A DNA stretch of 40,777 bases from an uncultured Collinsella sp. (GTDB lineage: Bacteria; Actinomycetota; Coriobacteriia; Coriobacteriales; Coriobacteriaceae), in the NCBI GenBank assembly GCA_900552685.1, contig USAJ01000011.1, positions 1 to 40,777 on the forward strand. The letters are read 5' to 3'. The position numbers and the translations under genes were made by a program. Shown in pieces: positions 24,151 through 31,959 of this stretch; position 1 is the stretch's first letter; the number at the start of each line of letters is the position of its first letter. The notes below the pieces were generated by a model, which saw only the letters and a program-made list of their open reading frames with translations, searched no databases and was not told the origin of the DNA.

Positions 24151-24439
24151 CCGCACCCTGCCGGGTTCGAATCACGGCACATGGGTAGCAAAAAGCCCGC
24201 CACCGCGAGGGCAACGGGCTTCTCAGTTTAAATGGTGCTCCCAGCGGGATGTCCGCGTGCGGCTGACGCCGCCCGCTTTCGCCGCGTCGCTTCGCTCCTT
24301 GCGTGCTGCGCTGGAAAACGCTTGCGCGTTTCCTCAGCTCCGCACCCTGTCGGGTTCGAATCCCGGCATATCGGTAGCAAAAAGCCCGCTACCGCGAGGG
24401 TAACGGGCTCTTCAATTCAAATGGTGCCCCCAGCGGGAT
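24151..24439 (-). repeat. 100-bp direct duplication containing the 3' end of tRNA-Glu and a terminator
   Basis: 24151-24250 and 24340-24439 are near-identical (period 189). On the minus strand each has the tRNA-Glu 3' end, then an intrinsic terminator (GAGCCCGTTACC...GGTAGCGGGCTTTTT), then a T-arm-like GGATTCGAACC piece. In the outer copy the tRNA sequence breaks off after about 19 bases and runs into unrelated GC-rich DNA (24251-24339). This is the form left by an integrated element or a duplication at a tRNA 3' end. No integrase is in the window. Confidence 0.75.
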
Positions 24440-24498
24440 TCGAACCCGCGATATCCACCTTGAAAGGGTGGCGTCCTTGGCCGCTAGACGATGGGGAC
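24422..24498 (-). tRNA. tRNA-Glu (anticodon TTC)
   Basis: Cloverleaf on the minus strand: acceptor GTCCCCA with TGGGGGC, D arm with TAGCGGCCAA, anticodon stem CCACC/GGTGG around CTTTCAA (anticodon TTC), and T arm GCGGGTTCGAATCCCGC. The 3' CCA is encoded (24422-24424). It is followed by the terminator in 24380-24410. Confidence 0.95.
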
Positions 24499-24557
24499 AG
24501 CGGGAAAGAGTATAGCAGACTTTTTTAGCCGTTCACATATCGTTGGCAAACTGAAAA

Positions 24558-24592
24558 ACCACCACAAAGGTGCCTGTCCCCTTTGTGGTGGT
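24558..24592 (-). terminator. REP-like palindrome 2, also the terminator of murT-gatD
   Basis: A perfect 13-bp stem, ACCACCACAAAGG/CCTTTGTGGTGGT. The minus-strand loop contains GGACAGGCA and is followed by TTTTT (minus strand). It lies 6 nt past the stop of the fused gene, so it can terminate it. The ACAAAGG-GG-CAG core matches 71-103 and 31899-31929. Confidence 0.8.
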
Positions 24593-24598
24593 GAGGTG

Positions 24599-26773
24599 CT
24601 AGGGGAGGAGCTTCATGGCGGCGTCGTGGGCGGCGTGCTCGTAGGTGTCGTCGAGGGGCTTGATCGGCAGCAGGGCGGCGGCCTGTGCATCGCCACGGCG
24701 CTCGAGGGCATGGGCGATCAACCAGTCGGCGAGCTCGGGGTTCTTGGGCAGCGCCGGGCCATGCAGGTACGTGCCGATGACGCCCTTGTAGATCAGGCCC
24801 TCAAAGCCATCGTCGCCGTTGTTGCCGGTGCCCGTGACGACGGACGTTCCGAGCGGCGTGGCATCGGCGTCCAAAAGCGTGCGGCCGCCATGGTTCTCGA
24901 ATCCCACAAAGGGCTCAGGTGCCAGGTCGGTTTTGACGGCTACGTTGCCGATCAGGCGGTCGGAGCCGCGTACGGTTTCGGCGGCAATGACGCCCAGGCC
25001 CTCAATGCGATCGTCGCCCATGTAGTACGAACGGCCGAGCAGCTGATAGCTGCCACAGATGGCAAGCAGTGTGCCGCCATCCTCAACATAGGATGCGACC
25101 TTGTCTTTTTGGGCGAGCAGCTCGTGTGCCACGGCTAGCTGGTCGCGGTCGGAGCCGCCACCCATCATGACGATATCGGCATCGGTGAGATCGAGTGACT
25201 CGCCCATACGGACCTCGTCCACGCGAACGGGGATGCCGCGCCAGGCGCAGCGACGCTCGAGGGCGATAACGTTGCCGCCGTCGCCGTAGAGGTTAAGGGC
25301 ATCGGGATACAGGTAGACGATGCGCAGCGGGCGCGAAAGCTCGACTGGTGCGATGACGACAGGAAGAGCGCTGCCGTCGGCACGGGCTACGGCGCGCCCG
25401 GCAACAGCGTCGGCGGTGGCGCCTTTCAGCCCGTCGAGCTCCTTGACCAGCGGCGGGAAGGCCGTGTAGTTGGCGACGGCGTAGAAGGTGTCATCGGCGG
25501 CCTCGTCTGCCACGGCGCCAATTGCCTGCGCGACGTCCGAGATAATCGCGGCATCGATGCCGGCGTACTTGAGGCGCACCTGCATGTCGTGCGCGCGCGC
25601 GCCTCCGGCAAAGGCGACAAGACCCGGCGTGTCGGCGATGCGCTCAAAGTCGACGTCGTAGATCCACGATACATCGTGGCCGTCGGCATCGTTGTCGTTG
25701 AGGAAGAAAGCGCAGAGTCTGCCGCCTGCCGTCTTGATGGACTGGATCTGGCGATCGAAGCCCACGGGATTTTTGGCCAGGTTTGCCTCGACGGTACGGC
25801 CGGCGATCTCCCAGCGGCCCATACGTCCGCCGGCGGGGACGTAGGCATCGAGCGTAGGCTGTAGAAACGCCGTGTTCACGCCCAACTCGCGTGCGGCAAA
25901 GAAGGCGGCGGCAACGTTATAGACCATGTACAGACCGTTGTAGCGTGTGGCGATGTGTACGGCAGCCGCGTCGGGCGCAGATCCAAAGACCAGGTCGAAG
26001 CCGTAGCCGTCGCAGCCGAGCTTCACGCCCGTCACACGGCGGACCAGTGCGGGGCGTGCCCAACCGCACGAGGGGCAATGGTATGCGCCAAGCTGGCCGT
26101 ATTGCACGTAGTCATACTCCAGCGGCGCGTTGCACTGTGAGCAAAAGCGCGAGTCGCTAATACGGTCGGACTCAGTGTTGGTGGCGCCGTCGATGCCAAA
26201 GGCGATGCTTGCATTGGGAACGCGTGCGGCGATCGCGGCACACAGCGGGTCGTCTGCGTTGTAGATGAGCGTTGTTGCCGGCGAAAGCTCCAACGCATGG
26301 GCGATGACCTCCTGGGTGTGATCGATCTCGCCATAGCGATCTAGCTGGTCGCGGAACAGGTTGAGCAGCACGAAGTACGTCGGCTTGAGCTTGGGCAGAA
26401 CGCGTACGGTGTAAAGCTCATCGCACTCAAAAACGCCCACGCGCTTGCCACCGGCTCGCTTGAGGCCGCTGCGCGCCTCGAGCAGTGCGCCCACCACGCC
26501 CGGCTCCATGTTGTTGCCGGCGCGGTTGCATACCACGGTGGCCCCGCTGGCGGCAACGGCGTCGGCGATGAGGTTGGAGGTGGTGGTCTTGCCGTTGGTG
26601 CCGGTGATCACCACGCTGCGGTCGACAAGGGCAGCGAGGTCGCTCAGCAACTCGGGGTCGATCTTCATGGCGATGCGGCCGGGAAGCACGCCGCCCTGGC
26701 GCTTGAGGATGGAGCGCAGTCCCCAGCGAGCGATATCGCTCGAGGTGCAGGCAAGAGATGAGCGGAGGTTCAT
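24599..26773 (-). CDS. Fused MurT-GatD lipid II isoglutaminyl synthase
   Basis: A 724-aa protein joining both subunits of the enzyme that amidates the D-Glu of lipid II to D-isoglutamine with glutamine as nitrogen donor. MurT part: ATP loop ITGTNGKTTTSN (56-67); Mur-ligase centre near NRAGNNMEPGV and FECDELYTVRVLPKLKP; zinc ribbon C211, C214, C233, C236; C-terminal domain from about 328 (NLAKNPVGFDRQIQSI). A roughly 30-residue Ala/Val-rich link (450-480) leads to GatD. There, RIVYLYPDALNLYGDGGN (484-501), nucleophile Cys573 in LLAICGSYQLLG and His671 in GTYLHGP complete a glutamine amidotransferase. In Staphylococcus and Streptococcus these are two genes. All key residues are kept, so it should be active. 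It is the last gene of the group 28938-24599. Confidence 0.88.
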   Translation of the reverse strand: MNLRSSLACTSSDIARWGLRSILKRQGGVLPGRIAMKIDPELLSDLAALVDRSVVITGTNGKTTTSNLIADAVAASGATVVCNRAGNNMEPGVVGALLEARSGLKRAGGKRVGVFECDELYTVRVLPKLKPTYFVLLNLFRDQLDRYGEIDHTQEVIAHALELSPATTLIYNADDPLCAAIAARVPNASIAFGIDGATNTESDRISDSRFCSQCNAPLEYDYVQYGQLGAYHCPSCGWARPALVRRVTGVKLGCDGYGFDLVFGSAPDAAAVHIATRYNGLYMVYNVAAAFFAARELGVNTAFLQPTLDAYVPAGGRMGRWEIAGRTVEANLAKNPVGFDRQIQSIKTAGGRLCAFFLNDNDADGHDVSWIYDVDFERIADTPGLVAFAGGARAHDMQVRLKYAGIDAAIISDVAQAIGAVADEAADDTFYAVANYTAFPPLVKELDGLKGATADAVAGRAVARADGSALPVVIAPVELSRPLRIVYLYPDALNLYGDGGNVIALERRCAWRGIPVRVDEVRMGESLDLTDADIVMMGGGSDRDQLAVAHELLAQKDKVASYVEDGGTLLAICGSYQLLGRSYYMGDDRIEGLGVIAAETVRGSDRLIGNVAVKTDLAPEPFVGFENHGGRTLLDADATPLGTSVVTGTGNNGDDGFEGLIYKGVIGTYLHGPALPKNPELADWLIAHALERRGDAQAAALLPIKPLDDTYEHAAHDAAMKLLP

Positions 26774-26818
26774 GAAGCCGTTCCTAACATAGATGATATG
26801 GTCGGGGCGATCGCGTCG

Positions 26819-27862
26819 CTAAAAGCCGTAGCGGCGCGCAAATTCCTGGGCGAGCTGCGATACATCTTCGCAGGCGTTGGCCCAGGGGGCAAAGTCGGGG
26901 GTGTCCGAGATAATGCCGTCGGCTTCCCAAACCGCCTGGTGCGAGAGGTCCCAGGGGTCGCGCGGCTCGGGTCGGCAGGGAAGATACGGCGTCTGGTACA
27001 TAGGGTTCAGCAAGAAGAACGCGCCGCCCTCGCAACGGTTGGCGAACTCACGCAGCGCGCGCGTCGCCGGGCGCATCTTATTTGTTTTGAACAGCAGAAT
27101 CGTGCGGGCGAGCAGGTACCAAGGAGAGTTTTCGAGTGCGTCTGCCCCGATCTCTTCCTCGAGCTGATGTGCCAGGGCAAAAAAACCGTCCTGGTCTTCC
27201 AAGCGGGCGAGGGCAAGCAACACGGTGCCGGCGGCCCGGGTGGGATAGCCTTCTGCCTTAAGGACGCGACGGGCATAGTTGGCGGCGGCGCGGTAACGAG
27301 CACTCGCCATGCACAGCTGCGAGATGGCCTCGAGCGTGTGAAGCCAGCCGATAAGCGCCGGCTCGCTCACGGTAAGGTCTGCTGCGGTGACACCGTCGGC
27401 CACAACATTATTGGCCCAGTAGTGCGGGGCCTCCATATCAAACCCGGGCACGCTCTGTTGCAGGTAGTCGGCCGTACTCGTCTCGAGCTTCATCAAGTCG
27501 CCCAGGCAGGCATCGACGGGCGTGTCCGCCAGGATGATGGCGAGCAGCTGGGCATCGAGGACATGCGCATCGACGCGAACAATCTTGAGCAGCTCATCGC
27601 GCATATCGTCGAACAGGCGGTTGCGCGTCTGCTCAAACTCCTCGTCGCTGCCCATGTCCTCGATGCGGCGAAGCTCGTCAAGCAAATGACGATGAACGCC
27701 GGCATAGGACAGCAGCGCTTGGGCATGCTCGGTCTGCGCATACTTGTGAGGGTTTGCGCTGATGTCGTTATGGACAAGCTCGCGTGCTGCATCGGTGAGT
27801 TCGGGGTGCGATGCCAGATAGGTGCGCTCCAGATAGGCGGGGATGTAGACGCTCGGATCCAT
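26819..27862 (-). CDS. Uncharacterised helical-repeat protein (paralogue of 27862-28938)
   Basis: A 347-aa protein with no signal peptide or membrane segment, rich in paired amphipathic helices of TPR type (such as ARYRAAANYARRVLKAEGYPTRAAGTVLLALARLE). Its second half lines up with the upstream neighbour: a W-L/helix pair, a G/A-RYR-x-A-x-x-A motif and a later run of A-rich helices. So the two look like old duplicates. The start overlaps the neighbour's stop by 1 nt (TAATG). 45 nt separate it from murT-gatD. Function unknown; protein-protein scaffold by analogy only. Confidence 0.7.
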   Translation of the reverse strand: MDPSVYIPAYLERTYLASHPELTDAARELVHNDISANPHKYAQTEHAQALLSYAGVHRHLLDELRRIEDMGSDEEFEQTRNRLFDDMRDELLKIVRVDAHVLDAQLLAIILADTPVDACLGDLMKLETSTADYLQQSVPGFDMEAPHYWANNVVADGVTAADLTVSEPALIGWLHTLEAISQLCMASARYRAAANYARRVLKAEGYPTRAAGTVLLALARLEDQDGFFALAHQLEEEIGADALENSPWYLLARTILLFKTNKMRPATRALREFANRCEGGAFFLLNPMYQTPYLPCRPEPRDPWDLSHQAVWEADGIISDTPDFAPWANACEDVSQLAQEFARRYGF

Positions 27863-28938
27863 TAGAGGTCTCCTCCCTTAAACGGCAGGCCCTGCTCGGC
27901 CGCCCGCAGGATGCGCTCGTCGATCTGGGAACGCACGATATCGTTGGTGGCGACCCAGGCGGCAAAGCTGGCGTTGTCGGGAGCGCCCAGGCCCTCCTGC
28001 AGCACCGGCGTTGCCTCGGACAGCGCAAGGACGAGCTCGTCGGTGGAGCCCACACCTACGTTGACGCGAGCATAGACACCATCGGGAAACTCGGTTTGGA
28101 AGTAGAGCGCCTCGGCTGCGTGCGGGCACGAACGCACAAGGATACGCAGGTAGTGTTCGGCACCCTCGTAGTCCAGCTCGCGCCAGGCAGCGCTCATCAG
28201 CGCGATGAGCGTCCACGGGTCCAAGTCACGCTCCGCATCTTTGGGGCGGCGGCGCAGCGGGGTATTCGCGAGGTACGGCACGGAGTGAGCGGAGCGAAAG
28301 CGCTTGAGCTCCTCGGCGGGGTATTCGAGCTTTGCCATAGCGAGCATCGCGGTGTGGCGGACACCAGCGGGGTCGTTGGGCGCAAAGTCCAAGCTGCGAT
28401 TCGCGGCTTCGAGCGACATGCGGTAGCGTCCGCTAATGAGCGCGCGCGATGCCAAGGCGGCAAGCCAGCGCAGGTAGGGGCGGCGCATAAGGTCGCCTGC
28501 GGCCTCACGCTCGTAGGGGTCCTGCGCCGAGGCGGTCTTGAGCGCCAGATCGTGCTCCACCTCGTCGCACTTGGACACCAGATACTGCACGTATTCCTCG
28601 TTGGAGCCGGCGGTGAGGGCGGTCAGCATGCGCTGAGCGTCCCAGTTGGTCGGGTCGAGCGCGGCTGCCTCGCGGAGCATGTTCTCGGCAGCTGCCTCTT
28701 CTTGCTCTGCCTGGGTATCGTCAGGGATAAAGGGAATGCGGTAGTCGACAGCCTCGACCACCTTGGCAATGAGGTGCCCGGCGCGGTCGCGGTCGTGCAC
28801 GATGAGCGGTGCGGGGTTGCGGGTGAATTGTTCCATCAGACGCTCTACGGCGGCACCGTCGGTGAGCGGGATATTGTCGCGGCGCAAGGCCTCAAGAACG
28901 AGGCGATGGCAATCCTCTTGAATGGGATCGAATGCCAT
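27862..28938 (-). CDS. Uncharacterised TPR-like (possibly ST7-related) protein
   Basis: A 358-aa protein. The start at 28938 (MAFDPIQEDCHRLVLEAL) is chosen for AGGAGG 4 nt upstream; an ATG at 28968 is less likely. TPR-like helices are evident: ENMLREAAALDPTNWDAQRML, ALISGRYRMSLEAANRSLDFAPNDPAGV and AWRELDYEGAEHYLRILVRSCPHAAEAL. This helix pattern, with the residues after APNDP, reminds me of ST7-like TPR proteins, at low certainty. It is probably the first gene of the leftward group with its paralogue and murT-gatD. No lipid- or DNA-binding motif is seen. Confidence 0.7.
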   Translation of the reverse strand: MAFDPIQEDCHRLVLEALRRDNIPLTDGAAVERLMEQFTRNPAPLIVHDRDRAGHLIAKVVEAVDYRIPFIPDDTQAEQEEAAAENMLREAAALDPTNWDAQRMLTALTAGSNEEYVQYLVSKCDEVEHDLALKTASAQDPYEREAAGDLMRRPYLRWLAALASRALISGRYRMSLEAANRSLDFAPNDPAGVRHTAMLAMAKLEYPAEELKRFRSAHSVPYLANTPLRRRPKDAERDLDPWTLIALMSAAWRELDYEGAEHYLRILVRSCPHAAEALYFQTEFPDGVYARVNVGVGSTDELVLALSEATPVLQEGLGAPDNASFAAWVATNDIVRSQIDERILRAAEQGLPFKGGDL

Positions 28939-28968
28939 GGGGCCTCCTTTGCTGCGGTTAGGGTTCAA

Positions 28969-29438
28969 ATGTTTCTATATAAGGTTCTAGTTTACCCGCA
29001 TGTGGCACACCGGGGGTGCCGCACTTGGACTTGCACCTTTGCACCACGAAGACGGATGTCGCACAAATGTCGGCACCTTGGACGACCGAGTGGTATCACG
29101 GTGCCGCAAACGGTCGATTTTTGGCGGCGAACGGTGCATATTTTGGAGCGGCACGGTCCTGCCCGGGATATGTAGTCAACCTTGATAAAACGTTTGCCCA
29201 GCTTGGGAGTATGAATGCCGCACAAGGGTCTTCAGGGATAGAAAAAACGTTTCATCATTGGCGGCTTTAGGTGAATAACTGACCAACCAGAACGGTAAAA
29301 TAGTGTTTGTCTGAGCGTTGAGACGTTTAGACATCGCGCATTGTCATCGCCGGCAACGCGCAAACCGGTCCTAACGGAGCCAATTGGGTGCTCCGTTATA
29401 TACGCAAGTCTAAGAGGGGCTTGTTTAGGAGGCACAGT
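28969..29438 (+). promoter_or_regulatory. Divergent intergenic region with leader hairpin for the alcohol dehydrogenase
   Basis: 470 bp without a supported gene. It contains a 21-bp imperfect tandem repeat (29109-29129 and 29130-29150, AACGGT...TTTTGG type) among several GGTGCCGC/GCGGCACC segments. A TGTCT/AGACA dyad lies near 29309-29333. A perfect 9-bp hairpin TAACGGAGC/GCTCCGTTA (29372-29380 with 29390-29398) sits in the 5' leader of the downstream gene. TAAAAT at 29296-29301 is a possible -10. Small open frames at 29016-29270 and opposite lack support. Confidence 0.4.
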
Positions 29439-30662
29439 ATGGGACGTTTTACCAATCCTCGCGATCTGTACTTTGGTGAGGGCGCTCGCCACGAGGTGAA
29501 GAACCTCAAGGGCAAGAAGGCCATCATCGTTTCTGGCGGCAGCTCTATGCGCCGCGGCGGGTTCCTGCAGGACGTCGAGGCCGACCTCAAAGAGGGCGGC
29601 TTCGAGGTCAAGCTGTTCGAGGGCGTCGAGTCCGATCCGTCCATCGAGACGGTCATGAAGGGCGCCGAGGCCATGCGCGAGTTCGAGCCCGACTGGATTA
29701 TCGCCATCGGCGGCGGCTCGCCCATCGATGCCGCTAAGGCCATGTGGGTCTTCTACGAGTATCCCGAGGAGTCCTTCGATAACATCATCCAGCCGTTCAG
29801 CTTCCCCGAGCTGCGTCAGAAGGCTCACTTCTGCGCCATCTCCTCTACCTCCGGTACCGCTACCGAGGTCACTGCCTTCTCCGTCATCACCGACTACGCC
29901 AAGGGCATCAAGTACCCGCTGGCCGACTTCAACATCACCCCTGATGTCGCCATCGTCGACCCCGAGCTCACCTACACCATGCCCGCCAAGCTGTGCGCTC
30001 ACACCGGCATGGACGCTCTGACCCACTGCATGGAGGCCTACGTTTCCACCTGCGCCTCTATGTTCACCGACGCCAACGCTCTGCACGGCATCCGCGAGAT
30101 CGTCGAGTGGCTGCCCAAGTCCTATGCTGGCGACCATGAGGCCCGTCAGCACATGCACGAGGCTCAGTGCATCGCCGGTATCGCCTTCTCCTCGGGCCTG
30201 CTCGGCATCGTTCACTCCATGGCTCACAAGACCGGTGCTGCCTTCGAGAACGGCCACATCATCCACGGTGCCGCTAACGCCATGTACCTGGGCAAGGTCA
30301 TCCAGTGGAACTCCAAGGATCCCCGTGCTGCCGAGCGTTACGCTTACGTGGCCAAGGAGATCCTGCACCTTCCCGGCGAGACCAACGAGGAGCTCATCGC
30401 TGCGCTCGTCCAGAAGATCCGCGACCTCAACGACCAGCTCAACATTCCGCAGTCCATCAAGGATTACGCGAATGGTGGCGTGAAGGTCGACGCCGAGAAC
30501 CCGCAGATGGTTTCCGAGGAGGAGTTCCTCGCCAAGCTGCCCGAGATCGCCGCGAACGCCGAGCAGGACGCCTGCACGCCCGAGAACCCGCGTGAGACCA
30601 AGGCTGCCGACTTCGAGAAGATCCTCAAGGCCTGCTACTACGACACCGACATCGATTTCTAA
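29439..30662 (+). CDS. Iron-containing alcohol dehydrogenase
   Basis: A 407-aa group III alcohol dehydrogenase, NAD(P)-dependent, close to the ADH half of AdhE and to butanol dehydrogenases. TAGGAGG precedes ATG 29439. Nucleotide loop GGGSPIDAAK (91-100) and the following SSTSGTATEVTAFSVI are typical. Predicted iron ligands are D192 and H196 (GMDALTHCMEAY), H259 (GIVHSMAH) and H276 (IIHGAANA). It likely interconverts an aldehyde and its alcohol to balance NADH in fermentation. It is followed by a terminator and then by two glycerol dehydrogenases. Confidence 0.92.
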   Translation: MGRFTNPRDLYFGEGARHEVKNLKGKKAIIVSGGSSMRRGGFLQDVEADLKEGGFEVKLFEGVESDPSIETVMKGAEAMREFEPDWIIAIGGGSPIDAAKAMWVFYEYPEESFDNIIQPFSFPELRQKAHFCAISSTSGTATEVTAFSVITDYAKGIKYPLADFNITPDVAIVDPELTYTMPAKLCAHTGMDALTHCMEAYVSTCASMFTDANALHGIREIVEWLPKSYAGDHEARQHMHEAQCIAGIAFSSGLLGIVHSMAHKTGAAFENGHIIHGAANAMYLGKVIQWNSKDPRAAERYAYVAKEILHLPGETNEELIAALVQKIRDLNDQLNIPQSIKDYANGGVKVDAENPQMVSEEEFLAKLPEIAANAEQDACTPENPRETKAADFEKILKACYYDTDIDF

Positions 30663-30684
30663 TCGACTCTTGTTATCGTAACGA

Positions 30685-30724
30685 GGGGCTCCGCACGTAT
30701 CCGTACGGAGCCCCTTTCTTTGTT
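30685..30724 (+). terminator. Intrinsic terminator of the alcohol dehydrogenase
   Basis: A perfect 13-bp stem, GGGGCTCCGCACG (30685-30697) with CGTACGGAGCCCC (30702-30714), apart from an A-C mismatch in its upper part. Loop TATC, then TTTCTTTG. Confidence 0.88.
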
Positions 30725-30745
30725 CTTTTAGAGAATGGGATAGTT

Positions 30746-31846
30746 ATGGCTGCAATTTTCAATAGCCCCAGCAAGTACATCCAGGGTCCGGACGAGCTCG
30801 CCAAGCTCGGCTCTTACGTTGAGCCGCTCGGCGCTAAGGCCCTCGTCATCGTGACGCCTTCGGGCAAGAAGCGCGTCGGTGCCAAGATCGAGGGCGGTTT
30901 TACCGAGGCTAAGGCCGAGCTGCTGTTTGAGGACTTTAACGGCGAGTGCTCCAAGGGCGAGGTCGATCGCCTGGTTGCGCTCGCCCGTGACAACGGTTGC
31001 GACATCATCGTCGGCGTCGGTGGCGGCAAGATCCTCGACACCGCGAAGGCCGTTGCCTATTACCTGGAATCCCCGGTTATCATTTGCCCCACCATTGCTT
31101 CGACCGATGCCCCGTGCTCGGCGCTTTCGGTGCTCTATACCGATGACGGCCAGTTCGACAAGTACCTCTTCCTGAAGGCAAACCCCAACATTGTCCTGAT
31201 GGATACGACGGTTATCGCGGCGAGCCCGGTGCGCCTGACGGTTTCCGGTATGGGCGATGCACTCGCAACCTACTTTGAGGCCCAGGCGACGCATGATGCC
31301 GACGGTGGCACTTGCGCCGGCGGCAAGGGCGGCATGGCTGGCTTGGCGCTCGCCAAGCTCTGCTACGAGACGCTTATGGCCGATGGCGTCAAGGCCAAGG
31401 TCGCGCTGGAGAAGGGTGCGCTCACGCCTGCCGTCGAGCACATCATCGAGGCCAATACGCTGCTTTCGGGCATTGGCTTTGAGAGCTCGGGCCTTGCTGC
31501 TGCTCATGCCATCCACAATGGCCTGACGATGCTGCCCGAGTGCCACGGCATGTATCACGGCGAGAAGGTCGCCTTTGGCACTATCGTCCAGCTGGTACTC
31601 GAAGATGCTCCGACTGAGAAACTCGAGGAAGTCTTGGGCTTCTGCATTGAGCTGGGCCTACCGGTCACGATGAAGGAACTTGGCGTTGCCGAGCTTACGC
31701 GCGAGCAGGCCATGATTGTTGCCGAGGCCGCGTGCGCGCCCGAGGACACCATGTGCAACATGCCGTTTGAGGTGACGCCCGAGATGGTCGCAAACGCCAT
31801 CCTGGGTGCCGACGCGCTGGGCCACTACTATCTCATGGATGAGTAA
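30746..31846 (+). CDS. gldA: Glycerol dehydrogenase (GldA), copy 1
   Basis: A 366-aa zinc- and NAD-dependent enzyme that oxidises glycerol to dihydroxyacetone or acts on related vicinal diols. It begins FNSPSKYIQGPDEL. NAD loop GVGGGKILDTAKAVA (89-103), then PTIASTDAPCSALSVLYTDDG, a signature of GldA. Zinc ligands D171 (SGMGDALATYFEA), H254 (AAAHAIHNGL) and H271 (MYHGEKVAFG) are all present. Length is canonical. It is transcribed apart from the alcohol dehydrogenase and ends at a terminator before the second copy. Confidence 0.93.
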   Translation: MAAIFNSPSKYIQGPDELAKLGSYVEPLGAKALVIVTPSGKKRVGAKIEGGFTEAKAELLFEDFNGECSKGEVDRLVALARDNGCDIIVGVGGGKILDTAKAVAYYLESPVIICPTIASTDAPCSALSVLYTDDGQFDKYLFLKANPNIVLMDTTVIAASPVRLTVSGMGDALATYFEAQATHDADGGTCAGGKGGMAGLALAKLCYETLMADGVKAKVALEKGALTPAVEHIIEANTLLSGIGFESSGLAAAHAIHNGLTMLPECHGMYHGEKVAFGTIVQLVLEDAPTEKLEEVLGFCIELGLPVTMKELGVAELTREQAMIVAEAACAPEDTMCNMPFEVTPEMVANAILGADALGHYYLMDE

Positions 31847-31860
31847 ACTTAGGTAAGGAA

Positions 31861-31895
31861 GGGGCAAAGCCGACAGATGGCTTTGCCCCTTTTTG
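31861..31895 (+). terminator. Intrinsic terminator of gldA copy 1
   Basis: A perfect 11-bp stem, GGGGCAAAGCC (31861-31871) with GGCTTTGCCCC (31879-31889), loop GACAGAT, then TTTTTG. Confidence 0.93.
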
Positions 31896-31898
31896 CTA

Positions 31899-31929
31899 TG
31901 GCGCAAAGGGGTCAGGTTGCTTTGCACCA
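31899..31929 (+). repeat. REP-like palindrome 3
   Basis: TGGCGCAAAG pairs with CTTTGCACCA at 9 of 10 positions around a loop containing GGGTCAGGT. Same GCAAAGG-GG-CAG design as 71-103 and 24558-24592, with different outer stem bases. It lies between gldA copy 1 and copy 2. Confidence 0.5.
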
Positions 31930-31959
31930 ATCGTTGTTTGATGAAGGGCGGATTCTCGT

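Noticed and set aside
29016..29270. 84-aa frame upstream of the alcohol dehydrogenase (and an opposite 77-aa frame)
   Set aside because: Both cover a small repeat region, lack a clear start signal and match no family I know.
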